From: Albidovulum sp.
Lineage (GTDB): Bacteria; Pseudomonadota; Alphaproteobacteria; Rhodobacterales; Rhodobacteraceae
DNA length: 64,000 nt
NCBI GenBank assembly: GCA_030837785.1
Contig: JAUQYA010000019.1
Location: 1-64,000, forward strand
Reading direction: 5' to 3'
Both the position numbers and the translations under genes were made by a program. Below the pieces are notes generated by a model. That model worked only from the letters and a program-made list of their open reading frames with translations, made no database searches and had not been told where the DNA came from. Shown here in pieces: positions 62,775-64,000 of this stretch; positions within the stretch are counted from its first letter, which is position 1; each line of letters starts with the position of its first letter.

Positions 62775-64000
62775 TCAGATCTCGCCGGTCAGCCTCGGGT
62801 CGAACGGATAGGTCGTCAGGTTCTCGCAGCCGGTGGCGGTGATCAGTACCTGATCCTCGATCTTGATCGAGAAATCGCCGCCCTCGGGGCTGACCAGTGC
62901 CTCGGTGCAGATCACCATGCCCTCCTCGATCGCGTGGTCGAAGGCGCCCTCGGCCCAGGCATCGGGGTAGGGGACATAGGGCCATTCGTCGCAAAGCCCG
63001 ACGCCGTGCATCTTGCAGGAATATTTCTGCGCCCAGTACTGGTCCTCCAGCCGGTGCCCCTCGAACACCAGTTCGCGGATCGATACGCCCGGCCTGAGCC
63101 GCGCCTGATGGTCGCGGATGTGGTCAAGCGCGTGGTTCATCGCCGAGATCATCGCATTGGAGGGGCGGGCGTCGCCCACCCACCAGGTGCGGGAGATGTC
63201 GATGCAGATGCCGTAGGACCCGATCAGGTCGGTATCGAAGGCGACGATCTCGTTTTCCCGGACGATCCGCGGCCCGCATTCCTGAAACCACGGATTGGTC
63301 CGGGGCCCGGAAGCCAGAAGCCGGGTCTCGATCCACTCGCCGCCACGCCGGATGTTGCCTTTATGCAATTCTGACCAGATGTCATCCTCGCTGACGCTGC
63401 CTTTCGGTACGTTTTCTCTGGTAAACGCCTCCATTTCGGAGATCGCCGCCTCGCAGGCGTGGTGGGCGCAGCGCATCGCGAGGATCTCGTCCTTTCCCTT
63501 GATCGCGCGGGTGCGCTCGGTCAGTTCCTCGCCCTCCATCACCTCGAATCCCGCGCGTTCCAGCGCCCTGAGCCCGTGGATCTGGATCTTGTCGACGCCG
63601 AGCCGGCGGTTGGCGCCGGCGTGCGCCCGCATCACCTGCTCCACCTGCCCGGCGAAGGAGGCGGCGTCGGCTTCGCCGCGGTCGCCCGAGACGGCGTAGA
63701 AGAACGAGGCACCGGCGCGGATTTCCTTCACCAGAGGGTTGAACGAGACGAGGAACGGCGCGTTCTTGTATTCCCAGATCACCATGTGCCCGTCGGCGCA
63801 CAGAAGGCAGGCGCGGAACGGGTTGTGCGCGTTCCAGAGCTGCATGTTGGTGGTGTCGGTGGCGTAGCGGATGTTCAGCGGATCGAACATCAGCAGGCCG
63901 CCCCAGCCGCGGGCGACGATGGCGTCGGTCAGCCGCCGCCAGCGGAACTCCCGCATCGCCGGCAGGTCGGGCGGCACCAGCCCCGCCGCTTCCCATTCCC
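62775..64000 (-). CDS. dddP: DMSP lyase DddP (M24-fold), 5' end cut by the window
   Basis: About 408 codons are present; the true start lies beyond the right edge, because the frame stays open to base 64000 (EWEAAGLVPPDLP upstream of the first internal start). The fold is M24 peptidase, but the metal and catalytic residues match DddP. FDTDLIGSYGICID has aspartates spaced 0, +2 and +12 (D295, D297 and D307 in Ruegeria lacuscaerulensis). MHGVGLCDEW has His then Asp six residues on (H371, D377). CTEAL and KIEDQ place glutamates 15 apart (E406, E421). The enzyme would cleave dimethylsulfoniopropionate to dimethyl sulfide and acrylate. Confidence 0.85.
   Translation of the reverse strand, partial: EWEAAGLVPPDLPAMREFRWRRLTDAIVARGWGGLLMFDPLNIRYATDTTNMQLWNAHNPFRACLLCADGHMVIWEYKNAPFLVSFNPLVKEIRAGASFFYAVSGDRGEADAASFAGQVEQVMRAHAGANRRLGVDKIQIHGLRALERAGFEVMEGEELTERTRAIKGKDEILAMRCAHHACEAAISEMEAFTRENVPKGSVSEDDIWSELHKGNIRRGGEWIETRLLASGPRTNPWFQECGPRIVRENEIVAFDTDLIGSYGICIDISRTWWVGDARPSNAMISAMNHALDHIRDHQARLRPGVSIRELVFEGHRLEDQYWAQKYSCKMHGVGLCDEWPYVPYPDAWAEGAFDHAIEEGMVICTEALVSPEGGDFSIKIEDQVLITATGCENLTTYPFDPRLTGEI

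Noticed and set aside
62775..64000. Xaa-Pro aminopeptidase
   Set aside because: The metal-site residues and their spacing match DddP rather than the five-ligand peptidase set.

Overview
The window is a high-G+C chromosomal segment of an alphaproteobacterium, most likely Rhodobacteraceae (Roseobacter or Rhodobacter side). The call rests on gene content and order: a C-terminal-complete DMSP lyase dddP, a sulfopropanediol dehydrogenase (hpsN) next to a taurine-type ABC transporter, heterotetrameric sarcosine oxidase soxBDAG, an SqrR/BigR-type persulfide sensor, and the run serS, yajC-secDF, Mth938-like gene, ccmABCDG, acnA. No rRNA, tRNA, CRISPR array, insertion sequence or integrase was seen. 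Both ends cut a gene: tauA on the left, dddP on the right.

Layout. 1-3.4 kb: sulfonate uptake and oxidation (tauABC-hpsN), with a strong hairpin between tauA and tauB. 3.6-15.2 kb: a single-strand catabolic cluster consisting of a trimethylamine-dehydrogenase-like flavoprotein that has lost the flavinylation cysteine, an MttB-family methyltransferase with no corrinoid protein beside it, an S15/CocE hydrolase, a complete Dpp-type transporter and a TetR regulator. This is the best candidate here for an undescribed pathway. 15.2-22 kb: mixed region with an SqrR-like repressor and a flavin reductase, a decayed phage-like HExxH metallopeptidase gene, a DUF475 membrane protein, an HpcH/HpaI aldolase, aroQ, and a broken heavy-metal P-type ATPase containing a (CTGGGG)9 tract.

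22-26.5 kb: dusA, a TauE/SafE-type permease, and the reverse-strand run ccmI-ruvX-DUF1289. 26.7-35.4 kb: soxBDAG, sodB, gdhA and a Tat-exported metallophosphoesterase; sarcosine oxidase yields H2O2, formaldehyde or methylene-folate and glycine. 35.4-39.7 kb: a LOG-family protein, a LysM protein, and an arsR divergent from an Atm1-type ABC exporter, with a near-perfect dyad at the arsR start. 39.8-43.4 kb: yfgM-like gene, bamB, der (envelope and ribosome assembly). 43.5-51.2 kb: serS (reverse), yajC-secD-secF, a Mth938-like gene, and the cytochrome c maturation genes ccmA, B, C, D, G; their partner ccmI lies 23 kb away. 51.6-64 kb: acnA, a DUF1223 protein, an aldehyde dehydrogenase, an LpxL/HtrB-type acyltransferase, an isolated fliG, a tiny secreted cysteine protein, purB, a glycosyltransferase, a DUF6314 protein, a ferredoxin-CDGSH fusion, and dddP.

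Two themes recur. One is organic sulfur and methylated nitrogen: sulfonates, DMSP, sarcosine, probably a quaternary amine, and a persulfide sensor. The other is a dispersed intergenic element of about 24 nt, often followed by a GC hairpin; six copies each lie in the sense direction just after a stop codon.
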